A stretch of 64,000 bases of DNA from NCBI RefSeq assembly GCF_947495325.1, contig NZ_CANLYK010000004.1:62001-126000 (forward strand). Direction: 5' to 3'. The translations under genes were made by a program, and so were the position numbers. Below are positions 1 through 10,400 of the stretch, piece by piece. Within the stretch, counting starts at the first letter, position 1. Each line of letters opens with the position of its first letter. Below the pieces are notes generated by a model. It made no database searches and was not told the DNA's origin. It worked only from the letters and a program-made list of their open reading frames with translations. The stretch is from an uncultured Allomuricauda sp. (GTDB lineage: Bacteria; Bacteroidota; Bacteroidia; Flavobacteriales; Flavobacteriaceae).

Positions 1-130
1 GAATTGCATTAAAAGCAGGTAGTTCCTCGTTCACCTCGGAAACAATTCGACTTCCTTTTATTTTGGGTTTGCGCTGTGCCAGCACCGTTACTTGGCACAA
101 CAATAGAAGTAATACTATAAGATTTTTCAC
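1..130 (-). CDS. Partial N-terminus of a secreted DUF2807-like (head GIN domain) protein
   Basis: Only 43 codons lie in the window and the gene runs off the left edge. Read on the minus strand from a GTG at 130-128, the product opens with a Sec signal peptide (IVLLLLLCQVTVLAQ, probably cleaved after LAQ) followed by KPKIKGSRIVSEVNEELP. That opening resembles the start of exported DUF2807 auto-transporter-adhesin-head proteins of flavobacteria, where an idiosyncratic 'KGN/KGS...EVR..LP.F' stretch follows the signal. Assignment to DUF2807 is inference from this short piece; the signal peptide is directly visible. No ATG is seen in the right place, so GTG is the best start. The coxA terminator lies just upstream, so this gene may be transcribed independently. 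Confidence 0.55.
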   Translation of the reverse strand, partial: MKNLIVLLLLLCQVTVLAQRKPKIKGSRIVSEVNEELPAFNAI

Positions 131-197
131 AAGTGTTTGATTTAAGGTTCTTAAAGATATTACAAATAACAATTGCCGTACCAAACTCATCAAACAA

Positions 198-224
198 AAA
201 ACCCATCCGAGTGGGATGGGTTTT
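198..224. terminator. Bidirectional rho-independent terminator after coxA
   Basis: An 11-bp perfect stem (AAAACCCATCC at 198-208 with GGATGGGTTTT at 214-224) around the loop GAGTG. The A/T runs on both flanks make it work in either direction. It lies 15 bases past the coxA stop and closes the actABCDEF-coxBA operon. Confidence 0.85.
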
Positions 225-238
225 CTTTATGTAAAGCT

Positions 239-2050
239 TTAATGATTCAGTTCTTCTTCGTTGTCCTGAAGCGGAACGGTCTGTGGAACAAAATCCTGAC
301 CCGGAAGAATATACTCACCATTTTCATGTGTTTTACTGTAGTCATATGCCCAACGGTGTACATGTGGGATTGCACCTGGCCAGTTACCATGTATATGTTC
401 CTGTGGTGCTGTCCATTCTAAAGTAGTAGCTTTCCATGGATTTAAAGGTCCTTTTTTTCCGTAGAAAATACTTCTAATAAAATTGAAGGCAAATACCAAT
501 TGTGCTCCAGCAGTTATTATTGCGAAAACCGTCATCAACACCTGTACATTGGTAAGCTCATCAAACATTGGGAATGCGGTATTCTCATAATATCTTCGAG
601 GTACACCGGCCATACCCACAAAATGCATTGGGAAGAATATTCCATATGATCCAATGGCTGTAATCCAAAAGTGGACATAGCCTAAGTTCTTGTTCATCAT
701 TTTACCTTCGAACATTTTAGGGAACCAATGATAAACCCCTGCAAAAAGTCCGTACAATGCTGATATACCCATCACCAAGTGGAAGTGAGCCACCACAAAA
801 TACGTATCATGTACATTAATGTCCAATGTACTATCACCCAATATTATTCCAGTAAGACCACCTGTGATAAAGGTTGATACCATTCCTATTGAAAAGAGCA
901 TTCCAGGGTTTAGTTGCAGATTTCCTTTCCATAAGGTGGTAATCCAGTTGAATGCTTTTACTGCTGATGGAATAGCAATCAATAATGTTGTAAATGTAAA
1001 GACAGACCCCAAAAACGGGTTCATCCCTGAAATGAACATGTGGTGTCCCCAAACAATAGTCGATAAGAATGCAATGGCCAAAATAGACGCAATCATTGCC
1101 CTATATCCAAAGATAGGTTTACGAGCGTTAACAGCCATTACTTCGGATACTATCCCCATGGCCGGAAGAATAACAATGTATACTTCTGGATGACCCAAGA
1201 ACCAAAATAAGTGTTCAAACAATACTGGCGATCCTCCTTGATAGTGTAATACCTCTCCTTGAATGAAAATATCTGATAGGAAAAATGATGTTCCAAAACT
1301 TCTGTCCATAATCAACAGCAATGCTGCAGAAAGTAGCACTGGGAAGGAAATCACCCCAATTACAGCTGTCACAAAAAATGCCCAAATGGTCAAAGGTAAA
1401 CGTGTCATAGACATTCCCTTTGTTCTTAGGTTAAGGACAGTAACTATATAGTTCAATGAACCCAATAGGGATGATGCAATAAATATGGCCATAGAAACCA
1501 ACCAGAGTGTCATCCCTGCTCCGGAGCCCGGTTGCGCCATTGGCAATGCACTAAGTGGAGGGTAAATAGTCCATCCAGCTGCAGCAGGACCTGCCTCAAC
1601 AAACAATGAAATTACCATGATAACGGCAGACACAAAGAACATCCAAAAAGAAAGCATATTCAGAAAGCCTGAGGCCATGTCACGAGCGCCAATCTGCAAT
1701 GGAATCAATAAATTACTAAAAGTACCACTCAATCCAGCAGTAAGCACAAAGAAGACCATAATAGTACCGTGCATGGTAACCAATGCAAGGTAAATGTCGG
1801 CATCCATAACTCCACCAGGAGCCCATTTACCTAGAAACGCTTCAAAAACGGAAAAAGATTCCCCAGGCCATGCCAATTGCATTCTAAATAGCAATGACAT
1901 TGCAATTCCAATAAAGCCCATAATCAAAACACCCGTAATAAGATATTGCTTAGCAATCATCTTATGGTCTTGACTGAAGATGTATTTGGTAACGAAGGTT
2001 TCTTTATGATGATGTCCGTGATCCTCGTGTCCGTGTTCAGTAGCTGACAT
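239..2050 (-). CDS. coxA: Cytochrome c oxidase subunit I (heme-copper oxidase, A type)
   Basis: This is the catalytic subunit of the terminal oxidase: it reduces O2 to water at a heme/CuB centre and pumps protons across the inner membrane. The 603-residue product has the expected run of about a dozen membrane helices. WFLGHPEVYIVILPAMG carries the His-Tyr pair of the active site, HHMFISGMNP holds CuB histidines, and HDTYFVVAHFHLVMG supplies the heme-ligating histidines. The HPEVY form is typical of A-type mitochondrial-like oxidases. The first 15 residues hold six histidines (EHGHEDHGHHH), an uncommon extension. It is the last gene of the act-cox operon, 41 bases after coxB, and a strong terminator follows. 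In Flavobacterium johnsoniae the homologous oxidase forms a supercomplex with alternative complex III, which this gene order supports. Confidence 0.97.
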   Translation of the reverse strand: MSATEHGHEDHGHHHKETFVTKYIFSQDHKMIAKQYLITGVLIMGFIGIAMSLLFRMQLAWPGESFSVFEAFLGKWAPGGVMDADIYLALVTMHGTIMVFFVLTAGLSGTFSNLLIPLQIGARDMASGFLNMLSFWMFFVSAVIMVISLFVEAGPAAAGWTIYPPLSALPMAQPGSGAGMTLWLVSMAIFIASSLLGSLNYIVTVLNLRTKGMSMTRLPLTIWAFFVTAVIGVISFPVLLSAALLLIMDRSFGTSFFLSDIFIQGEVLHYQGGSPVLFEHLFWFLGHPEVYIVILPAMGIVSEVMAVNARKPIFGYRAMIASILAIAFLSTIVWGHHMFISGMNPFLGSVFTFTTLLIAIPSAVKAFNWITTLWKGNLQLNPGMLFSIGMVSTFITGGLTGIILGDSTLDINVHDTYFVVAHFHLVMGISALYGLFAGVYHWFPKMFEGKMMNKNLGYVHFWITAIGSYGIFFPMHFVGMAGVPRRYYENTAFPMFDELTNVQVLMTVFAIITAGAQLVFAFNFIRSIFYGKKGPLNPWKATTLEWTAPQEHIHGNWPGAIPHVHRWAYDYSKTHENGEYILPGQDFVPQTVPLQDNEEELNH

Positions 2051-2091
2051 AATCTTTTTAAATTTTATTATAGTTCTTTTCCTAGCCTAAC

Positions 2092-3150
2092 TTATTCAAC
2101 TGTTGCAAGCGTTTCTTTAAAAGTAGCTTGCTCGGCAATCCATTTATTATATTCTTCTTCTGTTTCCACTATAATTTTCATTTGCATGTTATAGTGTGAT
2201 TTTCCACAGATTTTGTTACAAAGTAAAATGTAATCATATTCCCATGGATCCGAATTTGGTTCTCCAGCCGCAGCACGCTTTGCTCTAATGGCATTGGTCC
2301 TTTTTACCTTCTCAATTACATCAGGATTTAATCTAATCTCTTCTGTTGTTATTGTCGGTGTGAATGAAAATTGTGTTATCATGCCGGGAACACAGTTCAT
2401 CTGCGCTCTAAAGTGTGGCATATATGCAGAATGCAATACATCTTGTGAACGCATCATAAAGTTAACTTTTCGTCCAACTGGAAGATGCAATTCTTTTACT
2501 ATAATATCGTCTGCTCCATTTGGGTCAGCTTCATCCAAACCAAGAACGTTTGCTCTGTCAATATCAATTAACCTTACGCTGGCATCACCTAGAACATTGT
2601 CTTCTCCTCCGTAGCGAGCAGACCAATTAAATTGTTGTGCATATAATTCAACAATCAACGGATCATCTTCATCATTAATGTCCATAATATTAGTCCACGA
2701 ATACAATCCCCATAGAATTAAACCTGCCAAAACAATAACGGGAATAATGGTCCAAATGAATTCCAAACGGTCGTTATCCGCAAAGAAAAGTGCTTTTTTA
2801 CCTTCTTCTCCTCGGTACTTATATCCAAAATAATGCAACAATGCCTGTGTAATTGTCTGCACAAAAAAGATAATGGCAAAGGATACCCACATTAATTGAT
2901 CGTATTCCCCACCATGTGCTGAAGATGCTTCTGGTAAAAGCATTTTGTTGTACTTAGCAAAGCTAAATATGGTTATCCCGTAGATAAAAATCAGGAATCC
3001 AAACAATAAATAACCATTGTAATTATTATCTGAATCCGTGGCTACCTCCGTACTTTCTGCTTTGAGTTGAGACAATTCAAAAATCTTGGTCATCTGCCAG
3101 ATTGCGATTGCTACCAGTACTAAAACACTCAATGTTAATAATGCAGTCAT
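2092..3150 (-). CDS. coxB: Cytochrome c oxidase subunit II (CuA-binding)
   Basis: This subunit accepts electrons at the binuclear CuA centre and passes them to subunit I. The 352-residue product has a hydrophobic N-terminus and three further membrane segments before about residue 155, then a periplasmic cupredoxin domain. The CuA motif CNKICGKSHYNMQM near residue 310 shows the two Cys, the His and the Met ligands in canonical spacing. There is no CxxCH, so this is not a caa3-type subunit with a fused cytochrome c; electrons should come from the c-hemes of ActA or ActE. Four hydrophobic segments is more than the usual two. It lies 27 bases downstream of actF and 41 bases upstream of coxA, so it is co-transcribed with both. 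Confidence 0.96.
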   Translation of the reverse strand: MTALLTLSVLVLVAIAIWQMTKIFELSQLKAESTEVATDSDNNYNGYLLFGFLIFIYGITIFSFAKYNKMLLPEASSAHGGEYDQLMWVSFAIIFFVQTITQALLHYFGYKYRGEEGKKALFFADNDRLEFIWTIIPVIVLAGLILWGLYSWTNIMDINDEDDPLIVELYAQQFNWSARYGGEDNVLGDASVRLIDIDRANVLGLDEADPNGADDIIVKELHLPVGRKVNFMMRSQDVLHSAYMPHFRAQMNCVPGMITQFSFTPTITTEEIRLNPDVIEKVKRTNAIRAKRAAAGEPNSDPWEYDYILLCNKICGKSHYNMQMKIIVETEEEYNKWIAEQATFKETLATVE

Positions 3151-3177
3151 TGTATATCTTTCTAAGACTTAATCGTA

Positions 3178-4533
3178 TTAATAATGAAATTGTCTACTCT
3201 CTTCAATAAATGGATTGCGTTTTGGTTGTAATGGCTGTTTTGTAAGCGTGTTGAACACCCAATACACAAACAATCCTCCAAAGAACAATATTCCTCCAAT
3301 TTCAGGTAATCCTATATACCATTGATCTCCAACCGTTGCTGGCATAATCATATTGAACACATCCATATAGTGACCAAAAAGCACTACAATACCGGCCATG
3401 ATAACAAACCAGTTTACCCTTTTGTAATCACTGTTCATCAATACCAACAATGGGAATATAAAGTTCATGGCAAGCATTCCAAAGAATGGTAATTTATAAT
3501 CTTCTATTCTTGTAATAAAATAGGTTACTTCTTCTGGGATGTTGGCATACCAAATCAACATAAATTGGGAAAACCATAGATAGGTCCAGAAAATACTGAT
3601 TCCAAACATGAATTTTGCCAAATCATGAATATGGCTATTGTTTACATCCTCTAAATGTCCTTTTGATTTCAGGTAAATGGTAACCATTGCGATTACGGTA
3701 ATTCCTGAAACGAACATACTAGCGAATACGTACCATCCAAATAGGGTACTGAACCAGTGGGGATCTACACTCATGATCCAATCCCAAGACATTATAGATT
3801 CCGTAATCAAATAGAACACCAAGAAAGCAGCGGAAATTCTGAAATTCAGCTTAAAGTTTGAATTATCATCAGACTCATCTTGTGCCAATGAAAGTTTTCT
3901 GGAATACTCACGATAGAAAATCCAACCGGCCAAGAAAATGGCTGCACGAACCAAAAAGAAAGTAGGATTTAAGTATCCTGCTTTTCCTTGTAATAGTTTG
4001 TCATGGGCAACTACATCGGCATCCATCCATACAAACATGTGATTCATATGCAATACAGAAAGTAACAAAATCACAAATACTATAATTCCGCCTGGTACGA
4101 TATAAGCCGTAATTCCTTCCATTACACGAAATAACAGGGGTGACCAACCTGCCTGTGCAGCACGTTGAATAGCATAAAAAGCTAAAACACCCAATGATAT
4201 CATAAAGAAGAAAAAGGCCGCAACGTATAATGCAGACCAAGGTCTATTCTGTAATTGATGCAATAAATGTTCGTCATGCGAAGCATCATGCTCCTCTCCA
4301 TGTGCTGCAGCTTCACCATGTGTATCCTTTTCTGCATGATTTCCTTCCGCAGCATGGCTTGAGGCTTCTTCGCCATGTCCACCTCCGTGACCATCACCAT
4401 GTGCTGAAGCCACCATTGCCTTGGCTTCTTCCACAGTACTGGGAGCAGATAAAAAACCTGTTGCTAAACAAATCAATCCAACTGCCATTGCAATGAAAGA
4501 TCCTATTCTTAGTCTGTTTGAAAACGTGTACAT
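3178..4533 (-). CDS. actF: Alternative complex III integral membrane subunit ActF
   Basis: ActF is an integral membrane subunit of alternative complex III, a quinol:electron-acceptor oxidoreductase that replaces the bc1 complex in many Bacteroidota; it is related in fold to ActC. The 451-residue product has a first membrane helix (residues about 10-30), then an exposed loop of about 60 residues that is strikingly histidine-rich (11 His between about residues 44 and 93, in patterns such as HGDGHGGGHGEE), then about nine membrane segments. The assignment rests on length, topology and its place between actE and coxB. The His-rich loop is not needed for the core fold and may bind metal; that is inference. 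It starts 17 bases after actE. Confidence 0.93.
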   Translation of the reverse strand: MYTFSNRLRIGSFIAMAVGLICLATGFLSAPSTVEEAKAMVASAHGDGHGGGHGEEASSHAAEGNHAEKDTHGEAAAHGEEHDASHDEHLLHQLQNRPWSALYVAAFFFFMISLGVLAFYAIQRAAQAGWSPLLFRVMEGITAYIVPGGIIVFVILLLSVLHMNHMFVWMDADVVAHDKLLQGKAGYLNPTFFLVRAAIFLAGWIFYREYSRKLSLAQDESDDNSNFKLNFRISAAFLVFYLITESIMSWDWIMSVDPHWFSTLFGWYVFASMFVSGITVIAMVTIYLKSKGHLEDVNNSHIHDLAKFMFGISIFWTYLWFSQFMLIWYANIPEEVTYFITRIEDYKLPFFGMLAMNFIFPLLVLMNSDYKRVNWFVIMAGIVVLFGHYMDVFNMIMPATVGDQWYIGLPEIGGILFFGGLFVYWVFNTLTKQPLQPKRNPFIEESRQFHY

Positions 4534-4550
4534 AGTATCCTCTTATCCAA

Positions 4551-5120
4551 TTATTTTGTTAGGTCTTCCTTTAATTTCATTACGTATTCCGACACTTGCC
4601 ACATCTCTTCTTCATTGGCAAACTGAGCCGCATAAGAACCCATGGAATTTAAACCGTAATAAATGGTATGGTATGTGGTTCCCACGGTAATGTTACGTGC
4701 AACATCATCATAACTGGGAACACCCAATATTTTTTCTCTTTTTACCAAAGTACCTTGTCCTTTACCTTTTGGTCCGTGACAAATGGCGCAATAAATATCA
4801 TAGAGCTCTTCCCCAGTCGCTAAATTAGCTTCACTTTGCAATGAATCCAAAGGACTCACATTTAATCTTGCCAATTCTTTGCCTTCTGGAGTATTTTCAA
4901 ACTTGTATGGCATATAGCCTCTTGAGATCGTATTTTCCGCAGGAAGCATAGCTTCTGTTCCATTGGGGAACAATCCATTATCTACTCCCTGATAGGTTTC
5001 ATAACCTACGGGCTCGTACATGTTTGGCATATACTGATAGTTTGGACTGTTCTTGTCAGCACAAGCCGCCATAGACAGAACCAAAACCAAGACAACACTT
5101 ATTTTACCTAAATGCTTCAT
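4551..5120 (-). CDS. actE: Alternative complex III monoheme cytochrome c lipoprotein ActE
   Basis: ActE is a membrane-anchored monoheme c-type cytochrome that relays electrons in alternative complex III. One heme motif, CAICH, is present, with a plausible distal Met further on (GLNSMGSYAAQ). I choose the ATG at 5120 because it gives a compact lipoprotein signal peptide starting MKHLGKISVV and ending in the lipobox SMAAC; an in-frame start at 5147 would overlap actD by 23 bases and add nine residues ahead of the signal peptide. In the F. johnsoniae complex ActE is lipid-anchored, which agrees with the lipobox here. The gene sits between actD and actF with gaps of a few bases. Confidence 0.93.
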   Translation of the reverse strand: MKHLGKISVVLVLVLSMAACADKNSPNYQYMPNMYEPVGYETYQGVDNGLFPNGTEAMLPAENTISRGYMPYKFENTPEGKELARLNVSPLDSLQSEANLATGEELYDIYCAICHGPKGKGQGTLVKREKILGVPSYDDVARNITVGTTYHTIYYGLNSMGSYAAQFANEEEMWQVSEYVMKLKEDLTK

Positions 5121-5124
5121 ATTT

Positions 5125-5652
5125 TTAAGAATCCTTTTCTGTAACATTTATTTCCACAGCTCCAGTATCCCACAACAATGCTGTAAGTTCCTTTTCATTA
5201 TCATGAATGCCCAATTCCATTAAAAAATGGTCATCCGTTGTTCTAACATCAGGATTTTCCGCTTTTTTAAATGGCCACATTCTACTTCTTAAATAAAATG
5301 TGATTACCATTAAATGCGCTGCAAAGAAAACCGTCAATTCAAACATAATAGGAACAAAGGCCGGCATATTTTCCAAATAACTAAAACTTGGTTTACCGCC
5401 AATATCCTGGGGCCAATCCTCAATCATGATATAGTTCATCATAACAATGGCCACGGTAAGTCCCAAACATCCATACATAAAGGAAGTAATTGCTATTCGG
5501 GTATCTTCCAAGCCCATTGCCTTGTCTAAACCATGCACAGGGAAAGGGGTATACACTTCTTCAATATGATGGTGCTCTGCCCTAACCTTCTTTACGGCAT
5601 GCATCAAGATATCATCATCGGTATAAAGTGCCTGTATAACTTTTGATGCCAT
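5125..5652 (-). CDS. actD: Alternative complex III subunit ActD (DUF3341)
   Basis: ActD is a small subunit of alternative complex III with two membrane helices. The 175-residue product matches the DUF3341 pattern: a soluble N-terminal part including an HHIEEVYTPFPVHGLD segment, two hydrophobic helices around residues 58-78 and 95-120, then a short polar tail. The family is known almost only from act operons, so position between actC and actE is strong support. The start lies 2 bases after the actC stop, so translation is probably coupled. Confidence 0.93.
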   Translation of the reverse strand: MASKVIQALYTDDDILMHAVKKVRAEHHHIEEVYTPFPVHGLDKAMGLEDTRIAITSFMYGCLGLTVAIVMMNYIMIEDWPQDIGGKPSFSYLENMPAFVPIMFELTVFFAAHLMVITFYLRSRMWPFKKAENPDVRTTDDHFLMELGIHDNEKELTALLWDTGAVEINVTEKDS

Positions 5653-5654
5653 AA

Positions 5655-7379
5655 TTATTTTTTAGCGTTTAATTTTTTTGCCTGTCCTGCCCAATCATCA
5701 CGTTGCGCCCTTCCAGGGAACGAACCAGTGATGGAGTCTAACAAGTCATATTCTTTTTTAGTCATTTTACTTACTTGCGCGAACGTAAAAATTCCTATTT
5801 GGTTCAAGGTTTGCTCCATTTGAGGTCCTATTCCCTTAACTTTTTTCAAATCATCGGCAGTTTCCGTATCTGCATCAAAGGAACCAATGGCATCCAGTAG
5901 CGAGGAAACTTGCTTCTCATCCGATTTAGGTTTTTCTGCCTTAGGAGCTTTTTCCTTTTTAGCACCGGCTTTTGCTGGCATTTCATATAAAGGTTTTCCT
6001 GCATCCCTTAGCTTTTTGTACTTCTCCCCTGAAGCTTTCAATATTGATTTAACCTCCGCCTGCGCAATTACTGGGAATGTTCTTGAATATAATAGGAACA
6101 ATACAAAGAAGAAACCTATGGTCCCTATAAATATTCCAATATCCACAAATGTTGGAGAGAACATTGTCCAAGATGAAGGCAAGTAATCTCTATGTAATGA
6201 AGTTACAATGATTACAAATCGTTCAAACCACATTCCTATGTTTACCACAATTGAAATGAAGAATGAGAACATGATACTTGTACGCAATTTTTTGAACCAC
6301 ATAAACTGTGGTGAAAACACATTACAAGTCATCATAGACCAATAAGCCCACCAGTAAGGTCCTGTTGCCCTATTTAAAAATGCATACTGTTCGTATTCAA
6401 CTCCAGAATACCAAGCAATAAACAACTCGGTGATATATGCACATCCAACAATTGAACCTGTAATCATGATTACAATGTTCATCAATTCAATATGCTGTAC
6501 GGTTATGTATGCTTCAAGGCTACACACTTTTCTCATTATAATAAGAAGTGTGTTCACCATGGCGAATCCTGAGAAAATTGCACCTGCAACAAAATACGGT
6601 GGGAATATAGTTGTATGCCAACCTGGAATGACCGAAGTGGCAAAGTCAAACGATACAATGGTGTGTACTGAAAGTACAAGTGGTGTTGCTAAACCAGCCA
6701 AAACCAAAGATACTTCTTCAAAACGTTGCCAATCTTTGGCCCTACCTGTCCAACCGAAGCTTAACAAGCTATATATTTTCTTCTGGAACGGTTTTACCGC
6801 CCTATCGCGAATCATGGCGAAATCTGGCAATAATCCTGTCCACCAGAATACCAAGGAAACGGATAGATAGGTTGAAATCGCAAATACATCCCAAAGCAAT
6901 GGCGAGTTAAAGTTTACCCATAACGAACCAAATTGGTTAGGAATTGGCAATACCCAATAAGCCAACCAAGGACGTCCCATGTGAATGATAGGGAACAATC
7001 CCGCTTGAATTACCGAAAATATGGTCATCGCTTCTGCAGAACGGTTAATTGCCATCCTCCATTTTTGTCTGAACAGCAACAATACTGCAGAAATCAGGGT
7101 TCCTGCGTGACCAATACCTACCCACCAAACAAAATTTGTAATATCCCAGGCCCAGTTTACCGTCTTGTTAAGACCCCAAACTCCAATACCTGTAGAAATA
7201 GTATAAATGATACATCCTAGACCCCAAAGGAATGCAACTAAAGCAATGGTAAATACAATCCACCAATGTTTGTTGGCCTTTCCCTCTACAGGAGCAGCGA
7301 TATCCACGGTAACATCATGGTATCCTTTGTCTCCAAGTACTAAGGGCTTTCGAATAGGTGCTTCGTAATGCGACGCCAT
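5655..7379 (-). CDS. actC: Alternative complex III quinol-binding subunit ActC (NrfD/PsrC family) with C-terminal helix-hairpin-helix module
   Basis: ActC is the polytopic NrfD/PsrC-like subunit thought to bind menaquinol. The first 450 residues carry about ten membrane helices (for example FVWWVGIGHAGTLISAVLLL). After residue 460 the protein changes character: a Lys/Ala/Pro-rich linker (KAGAKKEKAPKAEKPK) leads to a compact module at residues 509-574 with the helix-hairpin-helix signature DDLKKVKGIGPQMEQTLNQI, ending WAGQAKKLNAKK. Standard ActC proteins are shorter and lack this tail. The same module with the same linker style ends ribosomal protein S2 in this window. The module should face the cytoplasm; its function in a respiratory complex is unknown. 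The gene follows actB by 32 bases. Confidence 0.95.
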   Translation of the reverse strand: MASHYEAPIRKPLVLGDKGYHDVTVDIAAPVEGKANKHWWIVFTIALVAFLWGLGCIIYTISTGIGVWGLNKTVNWAWDITNFVWWVGIGHAGTLISAVLLLFRQKWRMAINRSAEAMTIFSVIQAGLFPIIHMGRPWLAYWVLPIPNQFGSLWVNFNSPLLWDVFAISTYLSVSLVFWWTGLLPDFAMIRDRAVKPFQKKIYSLLSFGWTGRAKDWQRFEEVSLVLAGLATPLVLSVHTIVSFDFATSVIPGWHTTIFPPYFVAGAIFSGFAMVNTLLIIMRKVCSLEAYITVQHIELMNIVIMITGSIVGCAYITELFIAWYSGVEYEQYAFLNRATGPYWWAYWSMMTCNVFSPQFMWFKKLRTSIMFSFFISIVVNIGMWFERFVIIVTSLHRDYLPSSWTMFSPTFVDIGIFIGTIGFFFVLFLLYSRTFPVIAQAEVKSILKASGEKYKKLRDAGKPLYEMPAKAGAKKEKAPKAEKPKSDEKQVSSLLDAIGSFDADTETADDLKKVKGIGPQMEQTLNQIGIFTFAQVSKMTKKEYDLLDSITGSFPGRAQRDDWAGQAKKLNAKK

Positions 7380-7411
7380 AATTTATCTTCTAGTTACTTC
7401 TTATTTATTGA

Positions 7412-10400
7412 TTAAGCCTCGTTGGTGTTTCTCACTTTAACATGGTAGAACACATTTGGTTTTGTTCCCACATGTTCTAATAAGTGATACATTCTATCAT
7501 CTTCCTTCAACTCAGCAATCTTACTGTGATCATCATTGATATCTCCAAAGACCATTGCTCTACTGCTACATGCGGCCGAACAGGCTGTTTGGAATTCGCC
7601 ATCTTTAATTGCACGTCCATCCCTCTTAGCATCTAAAATGGTCTTCTGTGTCATTTGAATACACATAGAACATTTTTCCATTACCCCTCTAGAACGCACA
7701 TTAACGTCCGGATTGATAACCATTTTACCAAGGTCATTGTTCATGTTGAAGTTGAACTCGTCATTATCACTATACAAGAACCAATTGAACCTTCTTACTT
7801 TGTATGGACAGTTGTTGGCACAATATCGAGTACCTACACAACGGTTATATGCCATTTGATTTTGACCTTGTCTTCCGTGTGACGTTGCCGCAACCGGACA
7901 AACTGTTTCACAAGGAGCGTGGTTACAATGTTGGCACATGACAGGTTGAAATGCCACTTGTGGATTCACGGAAGGATCTTCCATCTCTCTAAATCCACCT
8001 AAGGAACCATTATCGCCCCATAGGCCATCCATGTTCTCTTTCTTGTCGTTATCCTGCTCAAAAGTCTCTTCAGAGGAATAGTATCTGTCAATACGTAACC
8101 AGTGCATATCCCTAGACTTTCTAATCTCTTCCTTTCCAACAACAGGAACGTTATTCTCTGCATGACATGCAATAACACAAGCTCCACAACCTGTACAAGC
8201 ATTCAAATCAATAGACAAGTTAAAGTGATGACCGATTGAGCGGTCAAACTCTTGCCATAAATCTGCATCTGGCGATGTAACAGGAATTTCTTGATGGTCT
8301 TTGGATACCTGTGGAATTGCATTCCATTCATGAACATCCTTTGTATTGAAGATTTCCAAGGTGGTCTCCTTGATGATATCCCCTCTACCCATCAATGTTT
8401 TTTGTAGCTGAACACATGCAAACTCATGCACTCCTTCAGCTTTTTCTATACTAACCGATTGTACATCGGAAAAATTATTATAAAGTGCGAAAGCATTTAC
8501 GCCAGTGGCCATTTCGGCCTTCATACCAGCTTTCTTTCCATATCCAAAGGAAAGTCCAACCGTACCGATAGCTTGTCCAGGCTGGATGATAACAGGAACG
8601 TTATTCACAGTAACTCCGTTAACTGTTAAATTAACATAGCTTCCGTTTAAGCCTCCGTTTGCAACATTGAAGTTCTCAAGTTCCAATCTTTCCGCATCAG
8701 CTTTGGCAACAGTAACATAGTTATCCCAAGAAACCCTAGAAACTGGATCCGGGAATTCTTGCAACCATGGATTACTGGCTTGTCTACCATCCCCCATTCC
8801 AATTTTAGAATAAAGAACCATCTCTATTCCGGAACTTGTAGTATTTACTAAGGAACGTATCGCCGAAGCAATAGGAGCGATGCTAGGCTGTGCCTCTTCT
8901 TCGTCCTCACCAGCAGCAACCAAAGGTTGTTCAGCTGATCCCTCAACAACTGGAGCAGCAAACACTCCATCTTGTAATGCCTTATTCCAATCTGAACCTT
9001 GCAACACATTCGTGCCCCAAGTGTCCTTAATATATTCGTAATAGGTTTGCTCACTGCCCATCCAAGTCAACAAAGCTGACTGAAATTGCCGTGTGTCAAA
9101 CAGCTCACGAATGGCAGGCTGCATTAAACTGTATTGTCCTTTTTTCAATTCTGCATCACCCCAAGATTCTAGATAGTGGGAAGCTGCCGCTACATACTTC
9201 ACTGCTTGTGCAGTTTCATCATTATTAAAAGCGAAGTCTATAGAAACATCTACTTTTTCAAGACCAGAGATAAAGTCAGCAGCATTTGGCAATGAATACG
9301 CTGGATTCACACCATCAATAATCAAAGCTCCAACACGACCAGCATTCATATCTGCAACCAACTTGTTCACTTTTGCAATGCTACCTTGGCGCACATATTT
9401 TGGATTCTCCGTGTCAAATGCTTCACTAGCCAACAATTGATTGATAGCAAGCACTACGGTTTGTGCGTTAATATCATTTAACCCTGTAACAACAACAGCT
9501 TTGCTTCCAGCCTTTCTAATTTGAGCAGCTACGGCATCAACAGCTTCATCAACATCTGAAGTTCCTCCACCAACATTGCTGCCATTTAATTTGCCGTACA
9601 ACTTTGCCAAGGCAATTTTTTGTTGTGTAGGCGTCATTGGATAGCGCTTGTCAGCATTTGCCCCTGTCAAGGACATATTGGATTCCATCTGAATATGCTT
9701 GGACATCTTTCCATGTTTTGGAACACGTCCTTTGGCATATCCACCATCATATCCCCCACCTTGCCAATCTCCTAAGAAATCAGCACCAAAAGAGACAATC
9801 AAATCTGCTTTTTCAAAATCATAATCTGCAAGAGCTCTTTCCCCATAAGCAGCATTAAAAGCATTTAGTGAGGCATCTTCAGAGATGGCATCATACACTA
9901 CATGGCTTACATTTTCACCATAGGCTGCCTTAAAATCAGCAATTAATCTATCTGTTGATGGACTTGCATAGGTTTGGGTCAACAACACTATTTGCTTACC
10001 AGAATTTTTTGCAGCCGCAAGACCACCTTTAATTCTGTTATCCAAATCTTTCCATTCAATGGCTTCCCCATTTGCGGATGGTCCTTGAACCCTTGTGCTA
10101 TCATATAAGGATAATACCGAAGCTTGAACACGTGCATTCGCACTTCCATTCACTTTGGCATCTGTATTATTTTCAATCTTAATAGGTCTTCCTTCCCTAG
10201 TTTTTACCAAAATGCTGGCAAAATCATATCCATCAGCAATTGTGGTGGCGTAGTAGTTGGCAACTCCCGGGACAATACTATCCGGTTGCACCACATAGGG
10301 AATAGATTTACGAACAGGTCCTTCACAGGCAGCAACAGTTGCCGCGGCCGTGCTAAAGCCTACATACTTTAAGAAGTCCCTCCTATTGGTACTGGAGGCT

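Noticed and set aside
9-206. 65-residue minus-strand open frame at the left edge
   Set aside because: It runs in another frame through the coxA terminator; the neighbouring frame from 130 gives a clear signal peptide instead.
2092-3150. caa3-type oxidase with fused cytochrome c
   Set aside because: CoxB has the CuA site but no CxxCH heme motif.
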